DNA from: Gammaproteobacteria bacterium
Lineage (GTDB): Bacteria > Pseudomonadota > Gammaproteobacteria > Pseudomonadales > Azotimanducaceae
Length of the DNA: 35,162 nucleotides
Direction of reading: 5' to 3'
Assembly (NCBI GenBank): GCA_020832055.1
Contig: JAFIFL010000012.1
Location: forward strand, 1-35,162
Below are positions 19,873 through 27,337 of this stretch, piece after piece; the first letter of the stretch is position 1; every line of letters begins with the position of its first letter. Both the position numbers and the translations under genes were made by a program. The notes beneath the pieces are model-generated. The model saw only the letters and a program-made list of their open reading frames with translations, was not told the origin of the DNA and searched no databases.

Positions 19873-21872
19873 GACGTGCCCTCCGCCAGATTCCCCGCCA
19901 CGCTCTCGCGACGTTGCGCCGCCCGCTCCGCCAGCCTCCGGTAACGCCGGTCCACCGCGGCCATGACGCCGCCGAGCGCCATCAGCAGTGCCCCGAGCCA
20001 GATCCAGCGCACGAAGGGTTTGTAGTGCACCCGCACTGCCCAGGCCTGACCACCCAGCGGTTCGCCCAGGGCCACGTAGAGATCACGGGTGAGGCGCGGA
20101 TTGATGGCGGCCTGGGTCATGATCATGCCCCGCACGGGGTAGTGGCGCTTCTGGGGCAGCAGCGTCATGCGCTCGCGACCGTTCTTCAGGACCGTGATGA
20201 TGCCCTCGTCAGCCGACCAGTTCGGCCCGTCCACCTGCCGGATGCCGTCGAAGCGGAAGTCCCAGCCTCCCACTTCCACCGTGTCGCCGGGCATCATGCG
20301 CACGTCGCGCTCGTCGGAGTACACCACCACCATGCTGATGCCAATCACCGATACGGCAATGCCGAAGTGGGCCACCCACATGCCCAGATAGCCGGCACCG
20401 AGCTTCGGTACAGCGGCCAGCCGCGACGACCAGTCGCCCTTGTGGGCCACCCGGGACAGGGTGTCCTGGATCAAGGACAGCACGATCCAGAACGCCACGG
20501 AGACGCCGACCACGGCCCACAGATCCAGGGCACCGGCAAACATCAGCGGCAGCACCACGCCCAGGGCCACGCTCACCACCGCGATCCGCGCCAACTGCCG
20601 CCAGAGCTCGTCGAAACTGGTGCGTTTCCAGCGCGCCAGGGGCCCCGCCGCCATGGCGATCAGCAGCAGCAGCATCAGCGGCACGAACACGGCATTGAAG
20701 TACGGCGGTCCCACCGAGAGCTTGTCGCCGCCGGTCATGGCCTCGTAAATCAGCGGGTACAAAGTGCCGAGCAGGACCGCCGCGGTGGCCACCACCAGCA
20801 GCACGTTGTTCACCAGCAGCATCACTTCCCGGGACAGGCCGTCGTAGTTGGCATCGGCCCGCATCACTGGCGCCCGCAGGGCATACAGGGCCAGGGAGCC
20901 CCCCACCACCAGCAGCAGGAACACCATGATGTAGAAGCCGCGCTCCGGGTCCACCGCAAAGGAATGCACCGACGTCAGCACCCCGGAGCGGACGATGAAG
21001 GCTCCGAGCAGGACCAGGGAGAACGTGGCAATGGCCAGCAGTACCGTCCAGCTGCGGAACACGCCGCGCTTCTCGGTGACCGCCAGGGAATGGATCAGGG
21101 CCGTCCCCACCAGCCAGGGCATGAAGGAGGCGTTCTCCACGGCGTCCCAGAACCACCAGCCGCCCCAGCCGAGTTCGTAGTAGGCCCACCAGCTGCCCAG
21201 CGCAATGCCCACGGTCAGAAACGCCCAGGCCACATTGGTCCAGGGCCGCGACCAGCGCGCCCAGGCCGCATCCAGACGCCCGGACATCAGCGCGGCGATG
21301 GCAAAGGCGAAAGCCACCGAAAAGCCCACGTAGCCCACATAGAGCATGGGCGGATGGACGATGAGTCCGAAGTCCTGCAGCTGGGGATTGAGGTCGGAGC
21401 CATCGGCCGGCGACATGGGCAGCAGGCGATCGAAGGGGTTGGAAGTCAGCAGCATGAACAGAATGAAGCCGATGCTGATCAGGCCCATCACGCCCAGCAC
21501 CCGCGCCAGCATGTCCAGCGGCAGACCCTGGCTGCGTAAGGCCACGGCCACGGTCCAGCCAGCCATGATCAGGGTCCAGAGCAGGAAGGAGCCCTCATGG
21601 GCGCCCCAAACGGCACTGAACTTGTAATGGATGGGCAGCAGGGAATTCGAGTTCTGGGCCACGTAGGCCACGGAGAAGTCGTCCGCCAGGAAGGCGTAGG
21701 TCAGACAGATGTAGGACAGCAGCAGAAAGGCGAACATGCCCGCCGCCAGGGAGCCACCGCTGCGCATCCACACCACCCGGCCGGTGTAGGTTCCGGCGAT
21801 GGGCACGAAAGCCAGCAGCAGGGCGAAGCCCAATGCCAGCGCCAAGGCGAAGTGTCCGAGCTCAGGGATCAT
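19869..21872 (-). CDS. ccmF: heme lyase component CcmF
   Basis: CcmF is the multi-spanning integral membrane core of the cytochrome c heme ligase; it takes heme from holo-CcmE and attaches it to apocytochrome c. The protein is 667 residues, normal for the family. The tryptophan-rich WWD domain is GWGGWWFWDAVENASFMPW (235-253). Flanking heme-ligating histidine candidates are H173 in IVHPP and H261 in ALIHSLA. The N-terminal block NSLLPIHYKFSAVWGAHEGS (77-96) is also family-typical. A large periplasmic loop precedes the last membrane helix, and the tail is cytoplasmic and basic. The gap from ccmE is 53 bp, one of only two non-overlapping junctions in the operon. Confidence 0.97.
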   Translation of the reverse strand: MIPELGHFALALALGFALLLAFVPIAGTYTGRVVWMRSGGSLAAGMFAFLLLSYICLTYAFLADDFSVAYVAQNSNSLLPIHYKFSAVWGAHEGSFLLWTLIMAGWTVAVALRSQGLPLDMLARVLGVMGLISIGFILFMLLTSNPFDRLLPMSPADGSDLNPQLQDFGLIVHPPMLYVGYVGFSVAFAFAIAALMSGRLDAAWARWSRPWTNVAWAFLTVGIALGSWWAYYELGWGGWWFWDAVENASFMPWLVGTALIHSLAVTEKRGVFRSWTVLLAIATFSLVLLGAFIVRSGVLTSVHSFAVDPERGFYIMVFLLLVVGGSLALYALRAPVMRADANYDGLSREVMLLVNNVLLVVATAAVLLGTLYPLIYEAMTGGDKLSVGPPYFNAVFVPLMLLLLIAMAAGPLARWKRTSFDELWRQLARIAVVSVALGVVLPLMFAGALDLWAVVGVSVAFWIVLSLIQDTLSRVAHKGDWSSRLAAVPKLGAGYLGMWVAHFGIAVSVIGISMVVVYSDERDVRMMPGDTVEVGGWDFRFDGIRQVDGPNWSADEGIITVLKNGRERMTLLPQKRHYPVRGMIMTQAAINPRLTRDLYVALGEPLGGQAWAVRVHYKPFVRWIWLGALLMALGGVMAAVDRRYRRLAERAAQRRESVAGNLAEGTS

Positions 21873-21925
21873 TCCGGGTCTCCGATCGAGCTGTCAAACC
21901 AATGCGGAACCGCTGCCCGGGCGGA

Positions 21926-22405
21926 TCAACCTCCGGCTGAGTAGCCGTTGCTGCCGGAATCGACCTCGTTGCCCATGGGCGGTTTGCGCCCCCGCATCGC
22001 GGCCAGCTCCGCCGGCATGTAGTTTTCGTCGTGCTTGGCCAGCACCTCCGAGGCCACGAAGACCCCGTCGGCTCCCAGCCGGCCGTTGGCAACGATGCCC
22101 TGCCCCTCGCCGAAAAGATTCGGGAGAATGCCTTCGAAAGTCACCGGCACCTCGGACCCGTCGAGATCCGAGATGAGAAACGACACCATCATGCTGCCGG
22201 TCTCGCGGAACACGCTGCCTTCCACCACCACGCCGCCGGCGCGGATGCGCTGATCGACGGGCGCCATGCCGGCGACGATCTGATCCGGCGGATAGAACAG
22301 ATTGATGTTCTCGTTCAGGGCGTTGAGCACCAGCGCCGTGGTGAGGCCCACCCCGCCGACGAGCACGCCAATGACGAGCAATCGCTGTTTACGTTTCGGG
22401 TGCAT
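21926..22405 (-). CDS. ccmE: periplasmic heme chaperone CcmE
   Basis: CcmE is a membrane-anchored beta-barrel (OB-fold) protein that binds heme covalently and passes it to CcmF. I use the ATG at 22405, giving 159 residues beginning MHPKRKQRL, the standard basic start, rather than an ATG 11 codons upstream inside ccmD. One membrane helix lies at about 8-29. The heme-attachment motif is [10 protein letters not shown] with H125 as the covalent ligand and Y129 nearby. The C-terminal tail is polar and flexible. The start overlaps the end of ccmD by 17 nt. Confidence 0.96.
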   Translation of the reverse strand: MHPKRKQRLLVIGVLVGGVGLTTALVLNALNENINLFYPPDQIVAGMAPVDQRIRAGGVVVEGSVFRETGSMMVSFLISDLDGSEVPVTFEGILPNLFGEGQGIVANGRLGADGVFVASEVLAKHDENYMPAELAAMRGRKPPMGNEVDSGSNGYSAGG

Positions 22406-22604
22406 TCGACTCGACTTCCGTTTGCTGCCCCAGGGCATCTGCCCGCCGCAGCCGACCCCGCTGTTCCTCGAAGAACCGGCGCCGGCGCCACAACGGCCAT
22501 ACCAGTATCCATGATACCACGACAGCCGTCAGGAGGTAGGACCACCAGACGTAGAATCCGTGCCCGCCCATGGCCAGAAATTCGCCGAAACTGTCGAAAT
22601 TCAT
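22389..22604 (-). CDS. ccmD: small membrane protein CcmD
   Basis: CcmD is a short single-pass protein that stabilises CcmE on the CcmABC heme-export complex. The 71-residue product has the typical opening [19 protein letters not shown], one membrane helix (about 20-38), then a basic cytoplasmic segment RRRR and a polar tail. The ATG at 22604 overlaps the ccmC stop as ATGA. It ends 17 nt inside ccmE. Confidence 0.92.
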   Translation of the reverse strand: MNFDSFGEFLAMGGHGFYVWWSYLLTAVVVSWILVWPLWRRRRFFEEQRGRLRRADALGQQTEVESNAPET

Positions 22605-23383
22605 GCCCGCTCCTGCCGGCAGAGGTCAGTGACCCAGCGCGTTCGCCGCTCTCGGAGTAGGACTTCGGTACGGGTACCCTGAATCACGCTGACCGCGAAC
22701 AGCAGATTGAAGCCGAGCACGTTCAGCAGCAGCGGCAACCACATGATCGGTGGCATGGCCGGGGCCGAGGTCACGCTGAAGGTGGCCGGCTGATGCAGGG
22801 TCATCCACCAGTCCACCGAGTATTTGATGATGGGTATGTTGATCACGCCGACGATGGCCAGGATGGCGCAGGCCCGCCCGGCCGCTTCCGGCCGCTCGAT
22901 GGCCCGCCGCAGACCCATGATGCCGAGGTACAGAAACAGCAGGATCAGCACCGACGTGATGCGGGCATCCCAGATCCAGTAAGTGCCCCAAGTGGGCTTG
23001 CCCCAGATGGACCCGGTGGCCAGGGCCAGGAACGTGAAGGCCGCCCCGATGGGCGCGACCGTCGCCATCACCATGTCCGCCAGCTTCATCCGCCACACCA
23101 GCAGCACAACGCCGCAGATGGCCATGAGGATGTAACCGGCCTGGGCCAGATACGCTGCCGGAACGTGGATATAGATGATCCGAAAGCTGTCGCCCTGCAG
23201 ATAGTCCGGCGGCGCATAGGCCAGTCCCCAGACCGTACCGACGCCGATCAGCAGCGCTGCTGCAGCCGCCAGCCAGGGCACCCAGGGTCCGGTGGTCTCG
23301 TAGAACCAGCGCGGCGAACCCATGCGGTGCCAGAGCCTTCGCAAGCCGTCAGGCCAGCGCAAGCGGTCAAAAATGTACTTCAA
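22601..23383 (-). CDS. ccmC: heme exporter/handling protein CcmC
   Basis: CcmC loads heme onto CcmE. The 260-residue, six-helix membrane protein carries the WWD-type motif WGTYWIWD (132-139) and the two conserved histidines that coordinate heme, H73 in YIHVPAA and H197 in TLHQ. The start is read as TTG at 23383 because GAGGAG lies 8 nt upstream and there is no in-frame ATG until residue 21, which would remove part of the N-terminal cytoplasmic segment. The upstream junction with ccmB contains a perfect 12-bp duplication (23392-23415). The ccmD start overlaps the stop. Confidence 0.95.
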   Translation of the reverse strand: MKYIFDRLRWPDGLRRLWHRMGSPRWFYETTGPWVPWLAAAAALLIGVGTVWGLAYAPPDYLQGDSFRIIYIHVPAAYLAQAGYILMAICGVVLLVWRMKLADMVMATVAPIGAAFTFLALATGSIWGKPTWGTYWIWDARITSVLILLFLYLGIMGLRRAIERPEAAGRACAILAIVGVINIPIIKYSVDWWMTLHQPATFSVTSAPAMPPIMWLPLLLNVLGFNLLFAVSVIQGTRTEVLLRERRTRWVTDLCRQERA

Positions 23384-23391
23384 GCCACCAT

Positions 23392-23415
23392 CTCCTCAAC
23401 CCGCTCCTCAACCCG
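23392..23415 (-). repeat. perfect 12-bp tandem duplication at the ccmB-ccmC junction
   Basis: On the minus strand CGGGTTGAGGAG occurs twice head to tail. The unit contains the ccmB stop TGA and a GAGGAG ribosome-binding site, so both the stop (in frame) and the Shine-Dalgarno of ccmC are duplicated. Confidence 0.9.
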
Positions 23416-24112
23416 TTTCGACCCCGATCCGCAGCGCCGCCGCGATGGCGAAGGGCACCGCAGTGATGGCAAAGCTCGCACCCGCCGCCAGCCACAACAA
23501 CGGCCCCGCCGGATCCAGGCCCGAGCTCGCCAGTTCCGCCGCGCTGACGCCCAGGATCAGCACCGGCACGAACAGCGGCAGCACCAGCAGGGCCAGCAGC
23601 ACGCCTCCGGTACGCAGGCCCACAGTCAAGGCCGCACCCACGCCACCGAGCAGCACCAGTACCGGCGTTCCCAGGGCCAATCCCAGCATCAGGGGCAGCC
23701 GGGCCTCAGGCGCCAGATTGAGCATGCCGCCCAGCAGCGGCGCCAGCAGCGTCAATGGCAAACCGGTGACCATCCAGTGGGCCAGCATGCGCGCCACCAC
23801 CGGCAGATACAGCGGCTGCGCGCGCAGCACCATCTGCTCTAAGGTGCCATCGTCCCGATCGCGTCGGAACAGAGCCTCCAGCCCCAGCAGCGTGGCCAGC
23901 AGCGCCGCGATCCACAGCACGCCCGGCGCCATGCCTGAGAGCACGCCCGGTTCGGGACTCACGCCAAGAGGAAACAGGGTAATGACCACGACGAAGAACG
24001 CCAGCGGATTCGCCAGCTCCGACGGCTGACCGAAGGCGAGCTTCAGATCCCGGCGCAACTGACCGCGAAACAGCACCCACAGGCTCGGCTCGCTCGCCAG
24101 CGGCGCCGTCAT
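23408..24112 (-). CDS. ccmB: heme exporter membrane subunit CcmB
   Basis: This 234-residue six-helix membrane subunit partners CcmA and CcmC in the CcmABCD ABC-type complex that releases holo-CcmE. It shows the family block RRDRDDGTLEQMVL (about residues 82-95) between the second and third helices and an N-terminal LFRGQLRRDLKLAF. The ATG at 24112 is preferred to a start six codons upstream because it forms the ATGA overlap with the ccmA stop. The stop lies within a duplicated 12-mer. Confidence 0.94.
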   Translation of the reverse strand: MTAPLASEPSLWVLFRGQLRRDLKLAFGQPSELANPLAFFVVVITLFPLGVSPEPGVLSGMAPGVLWIAALLATLLGLEALFRRDRDDGTLEQMVLRAQPLYLPVVARMLAHWMVTGLPLTLLAPLLGGMLNLAPEARLPLMLGLALGTPVLVLLGGVGAALTVGLRTGGVLLALLVLPLFVPVLILGVSAAELASSGLDPAGPLLWLAAGASFAITAVPFAIAAALRIGVETG

Positions 24113-24729
24113 GCAGCCGCCCCGATCCACCGGGTGCTGAGCCCGGGCAGCTCCGGCGCCGGCTGGTGCGTGGTGAAGAGAATCGCGCCACCGCCAGCCA
24201 GCCGGTCGGCCATCAAGCCGCTGACCAGCTTCAGCCCGGCCTCGTCCAGTGCGGTGAAAGGCTCATCGAGCAGCCACAGCGGCACCTCCGCGGTGGGCAG
24301 GGCGAGCCGGGCCAGGGCCACCCGCCGCTGCTGGCCGGCGGACAGCTGCTGACAGGGCACGTCGTCGTAGCCGGTGAGGCCCACCCGTGTCAGCGCCGCG
24401 GTCACCACGCTGTCAGCCCCGCGCCAGCCCGCGAGATCCAGATGCCAACGCAGGTTGTCCGCTGCGCTCAGGAGCCCCGAAATGCCCGGCCGGTGCCCCA
24501 CGAACAGCAGCCTCTCACCGGCAACCGGTGCCCCGAGCAGTTCGATGCGGCCCTCGTACTCCGGATGCATGCCGGCGATACAGCGCAGCAGCGTGGTCTT
24601 GCCGGCGCCGTTCGGACCGCGCAGCTGCACCGCCTCGGCGGGACCGATGTGCAGATCGAAACCGGCGAACAGCTCGCGATCGTCGCGTTCACAGCGCAGG
24701 CCGCTGATGTCGAGAACGGGTTCAGACAA
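24109..24729 (-). CDS. ccmA: cytochrome c biogenesis ATP-binding protein CcmA
   Basis: CcmA is the ABC ATPase of the CcmABCD complex; ATP hydrolysis releases holo-CcmE. The 206-residue protein has Walker A GPNGAGKT (38-45), the ABC signature LSAGQ (129-133) followed by QRR, Walker B LWLLDEP (151-157) and a switch histidine in TTHQ. The start codon is TTG at 24729; no ATG exists near the family's usual N-terminus. It is the first gene of the nine-gene ccm operon, preceded by a strong -10 candidate at 24765-24770. Confidence 0.95.
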   Translation of the reverse strand: MSEPVLDISGLRCERDDRELFAGFDLHIGPAEAVQLRGPNGAGKTTLLRCIAGMHPEYEGRIELLGAPVAGERLLFVGHRPGISGLLSAADNLRWHLDLAGWRGADSVVTAALTRVGLTGYDDVPCQQLSAGQQRRVALARLALPTAEVPLWLLDEPFTALDEAGLKLVSGLMADRLAGGGAILFTTHQPAPELPGLSTRWIGAAA

Positions 24730-24764
24730 GTGAGTGGCGCTTCCTGCAGCGACGACGGCCCGGC

Positions 24765-24793
24765 ATTGTACCCACGCTTCGCTACGCGGTCCT
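24765..24793 (-). promoter_or_regulatory. candidate promoter of the ccm operon
   Basis: On the minus strand TACAAT (24765-24770, 5 of 6 matches) lies 17 nt after AGGACC (24788-24793, a weak -35). It would give a start site about 30 nt before the ccmA TTG, within the divergent gap 24730-24895. Confidence 0.45.
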
Positions 24794-24837
24794 GCCCCGC
24801 AAGGGCGCGCCCGAAACCGTCACCCTCGCAGGTTCCA

Positions 24838-24867
24838 TTGACCCCCTGCCCGTCGCTCGCGGATACT
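24838..24867 (+). promoter_or_regulatory. candidate promoter of the aminotransferase gene
   Basis: TTGACC (24838-24843) and GATACT (24862-24867) are 18 nt apart, matching five and four of six consensus bases. AGGAG follows at 24881-24885, 10 nt before the ATG at 24896. Confidence 0.5.
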
Positions 24868-24895
24868 CCCGAGCCGTTGCAGGAGAGCGGAACCC

Positions 24896-26245
24896 ATGAC
24901 CCAAGCCACCCCACGTCTCGATGCGGCCCGAGCCGCCATGATCGACAAGACCCCCAAGTGCCGGAAGATTGCCGACGAGCGCGCCGAGATCCTCAACTCA
25001 GGCCTCGCCGCCAACCTGGAGATGCCCCACCCCATCTTTCTGGAGGGCGGCCGCGGCTGCCGGGTCTGGGATGCGGACGGCAATGAGTACATCGACACCT
25101 CGGTGGGTTTCGGCCTGCACATCCTCGGCCATCGCCACCCGGTGATCTACAACGCGTTGGTGGAGCGGGCGGACAAGGGCTGGATGTTCGGCATCCACAC
25201 CACCGCCCAGATGGAACTGGCCACGCTGCTGGCCGACGGCATTCCCTGCGCCGAGCGGGTGGTGTTCTGCAACACCGGTTCCGAGGCCACCATGTACGCG
25301 ATCCGGGCAGCCCGCGGCTTCTCCGGCAACGAGAAGATCGCGGTCTTCGACGGCTTCTACCATGGCGCCCACGACTACGGCATGTGGGCCGCCGTGCCCG
25401 GCACGCCGCCGGAGAATCTCGGCAAGGTCGCCTTAGGCCACGGCATTCCGAAGGCGTTGGCGGATCTCACAGTGATGCTGCCCTACCGCCACCCGGCCGC
25501 CTTCGACCTGATCCGCAAACATGCCGGCGAGCTGGCCCTGGTGATGGTGGAAGGCGTGCAGAGCTCCAACCCCCAGCCCGAAGCCGGCGAGTTCCTGCGG
25601 GAACTCAGGCAGGTGTGCAGCGAGTCCGGCGTGCTGTTCATGATCGACGAGGTCATCACGGGCTTCCGCGTGGCCTACGGCGGGGCCCAGGAGATCTTCG
25701 ACGTCAAACCGGATCTGGCCACCTACGGCAAGGCCATCGGCGGCGGGATGCCGGTGGGAGCCATCGCCGGTCGTGCCGACGTCATGAACGTGTTCACCGG
25801 TCTCGCCGCCGACCGCGGCGTGTTCTCCGGCGGCACGTTCTCAGGCAACCCCCTGACCATGGCCGCCGGCGCAGCCGCCATCGGCTACGCCAAGGCCCAT
25901 CCTGAGATCTATGAGCACATGACCCGATCCGGCGAGCGTCTGGCCGCCGCAGTCAACGGCTTCTGCGAGCAGCGGCAGATCCCGGCCCAGATGAAACACG
26001 TGAATTCCATGTTCCACATGTTCTTCCAGGCCGAGACGGTGGATTCCATGCGCGACGTCCACGATCGCCACAAGATCGCCGAGAAGGCCTTCTACCTGCA
26101 TGCGCTGAATCGTGGTGTGCTGGTGCCGGGCACCCAGCGCGCCTTCCTCTGCAATGCCCATGAGGATGCGGATGTCGACCGTCTGATCGAGGTGTTCACC
26201 ACCTCGCTCGAAGACGTGCAGGCGGACGGACTGTTCACCCACTGA
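24896..26245 (+). CDS. class III PLP aminotransferase, GSA-aminomutase-like
   Basis: This 449-residue fold-type I PLP enzyme is closest in appearance to glutamate-1-semialdehyde 2,1-aminomutase. The phosphate-binding block is NTGSEATMYAIRAAR (126-140), the aromatic stacking block is FYHGAHD (154-160), and the PLP-pyridine aspartate is D251 in FMIDEVITGFR. The Schiff-base lysine is K279 in TYGKAIGGGMPVGA. I do not call it HemL: the N-terminal half lacks the usual short HemL opening, and it is paired with a VOC gene instead of heme genes, so another amino donor or acceptor is likely. RBS AGGAG is 10 nt upstream of ATG. The next gene follows after 17 bp in an apparent two-gene operon. Confidence 0.88.
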   Translation: MTQATPRLDAARAAMIDKTPKCRKIADERAEILNSGLAANLEMPHPIFLEGGRGCRVWDADGNEYIDTSVGFGLHILGHRHPVIYNALVERADKGWMFGIHTTAQMELATLLADGIPCAERVVFCNTGSEATMYAIRAARGFSGNEKIAVFDGFYHGAHDYGMWAAVPGTPPENLGKVALGHGIPKALADLTVMLPYRHPAAFDLIRKHAGELALVMVEGVQSSNPQPEAGEFLRELRQVCSESGVLFMIDEVITGFRVAYGGAQEIFDVKPDLATYGKAIGGGMPVGAIAGRADVMNVFTGLAADRGVFSGGTFSGNPLTMAAGAAAIGYAKAHPEIYEHMTRSGERLAAAVNGFCEQRQIPAQMKHVNSMFHMFFQAETVDSMRDVHDRHKIAEKAFYLHALNRGVLVPGTQRAFLCNAHEDADVDRLIEVFTTSLEDVQADGLFTH

Positions 26246-26262
26246 CGGGAGGGGAAGACGGC

Positions 26263-27069
26263 ATGTGGCTGCGCCTGAGACAGATCGCCCTGGTGGCCGA
26301 ACAGCTTGCTCCCGTGGAGCAGGCTCTGGTCGACGTGCTCGGTGTCGCCGTCTGCTACCGCGACCCAGCCGTGGCGACCTTCGGCCTGGAAAATGCCCTG
26401 TTCCCGGTGGGCAACCAGTTCCTCGAAGTGGTGGCGCCGACCCGTGAGGGCACCGCTGGCGGCCGTTATCTCGAGCGCCGTGGCGGCGACGGCGGCTACA
26501 TGGTCATCTGCCAGACCGATGACCATCCGCCCCGGCGGCGGCGGGTGGCCGAGCTCGGCGTGCGCACGGTGTTCGACCGGGACATGTCGGACTACAGCCT
26601 CATGCAGCTGCATCCGAAGGACACCGGCGGCAGCTTCCTGGAGATCGATGCCCAGCTCGGCTCCCATGGACTCGACATCGACGGCCCCTGGCATCCGGCC
26701 GGTCCGGACTGGAAGGCCGGCCAGCGGCTGGATCGGGTGACCGGCATCGGTGCTGCCGAGATCCAGGCCGACGATCCGGTTGCGGTCGCCCGGCGCTGGT
26801 CCGAGATCGTCGAGATTCCGCTGACCCGGACCGGGGCCGGACACCCTGACGGGGACCCGGGGTTGAAGCTGGACAACGCGACGCTGCGATTCGTGCCCTG
26901 CACCGACGGCAGGCCCGAGGGGCTCGGCGGGATCGACGTGGTCTGCGTGGATCGGGATGCGGTTCTCCGCGCGGCTGATCGCGCCCAAGGCGCGCTCCCC
27001 AAAGGCACCGTCCAGGTTTCCGGCGACAATCAGCTCCTGCTGGGCGGCCTGCGCATCACCCTGGTGTGA
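26263..27069 (+). CDS. VOC (glyoxalase-fold) family protein
   Basis: This 268-residue protein has repeated beta-alpha-beta-beta-beta modules of the vicinal oxygen chelate superfamily. The first strand LRQIALVA has Gln at position 7 where many members have His. Further potential metal ligands are E55 in QFLEVVAP, H116 in LMQLHPKD and E126 in SFLEIDAQ. A Q/E/H/E set occurs in human glyoxalase I, but the short H-to-E spacing here makes the assignment uncertain. The second half (about 145-268) looks like a further, degenerate module. It lies 17 bp downstream of the aminotransferase with GGGAGGGGAA just before the ATG, so the two may act on one pathway. The substrate is unknown. Confidence 0.78.
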   Translation: MWLRLRQIALVAEQLAPVEQALVDVLGVAVCYRDPAVATFGLENALFPVGNQFLEVVAPTREGTAGGRYLERRGGDGGYMVICQTDDHPPRRRRVAELGVRTVFDRDMSDYSLMQLHPKDTGGSFLEIDAQLGSHGLDIDGPWHPAGPDWKAGQRLDRVTGIGAAEIQADDPVAVARRWSEIVEIPLTRTGAGHPDGDPGLKLDNATLRFVPCTDGRPEGLGGIDVVCVDRDAVLRAADRAQGALPKGTVQVSGDNQLLLGGLRITLV

Positions 27070-27092
27070 CCGCGGCGCTTGCGGCCCGCTTC

Positions 27093-27132
27093 TGGGAGAG
27101 CGCTAGCGCCCGCAGGGCGATGCGCCGATTGC
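27093..27132 (+). repeat. REP-like palindrome, copy 1
   Basis: A 40-nt element begins TGGGAGAGC and ends GCCGATTGC. Between these it folds as GCGC, internal loop, CGCCC, GCA triloop, GGGCG, GCGC (inner stem 27107-27119). It lies 23 nt after the VOC gene and is the inverted partner of the element at 27180-27217. Confidence 0.75.
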
Positions 27133-27152
27133 CATGAAGTTAAGCGAAGCCG

Positions 27153-27171
27153 GTGCCTTCAGCTTCGGCAC
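27153..27171. repeat. small hairpin between REP-like copies 1 and 2
   Basis: GTGCC (27153-27157) and GGCAC (27167-27171) form a perfect 5-bp stem around a 9-nt loop in the 47-nt spacer between the inverted copies. Confidence 0.4.
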
Positions 27172-27179
27172 AACGCCTC

Positions 27180-27217
27180 GCAATCGGCCCATTCGCTGCG
27201 CGAATAGGGCTCTCCCA
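27180..27217 (-). repeat. REP-like palindrome, copy 2 (inverted)
   Basis: Read on the minus strand it begins TGGGAGAGC and ends GGCCGATTGC, both 9-base ends identical to copy 1. The inner stem is different but complementary: ATTCGC, triloop, GCGAAT (27191-27205). Outer GCCC/GGGC pairs extend it to about 10 bp with one bulged base. Confidence 0.75.
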
Positions 27218-27275
27218 CAAAGGCGTGTGCCCATCTGGAAAGTTGTTTCAAAATACGACGGTTGCCGTATGTTTC

Positions 27276-27313
27276 ATCCACGAGCCGTGTTTGCCGCAGG
27301 CAAATGGGCCGAT
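27276..27313 (+). repeat. REP-like palindrome, copy 3 (degenerate)
   Basis: TTTGCC, GCA, GGCAAA (27290-27304) is a perfect 6-bp stem with the same triloop as copies 1 and 2. It is followed by the same tail TGGGCCGAT (27305-27313). The upstream flank CCACGAGCC is only loosely like TGGGAGAGC. It lies 24 bp from the map stop codon. Confidence 0.6.
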
Positions 27314-27337
27314 CTCCGACAGCCTGCACGAAGCCCT

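Noticed and set aside
19914-21539. 541-codon plus-strand frame opposite ccmF
   Set aside because: It shows a His/Gln/Arg-rich composition typical of antisense frames in GC-rich DNA, and ccmF is certain.
17143-24729. Treating the ccm operon as an unusual system
   Set aside because: All nine genes ccmA-I are present in canonical order with their key residues; only the CcmI duplication and the junction repeats stand out.
24896-26245. Calling the class III aminotransferase hemL
   Set aside because: The motifs are shared by several class III subfamilies and the VOC partner is not heme-related; sequence alone does not settle it.
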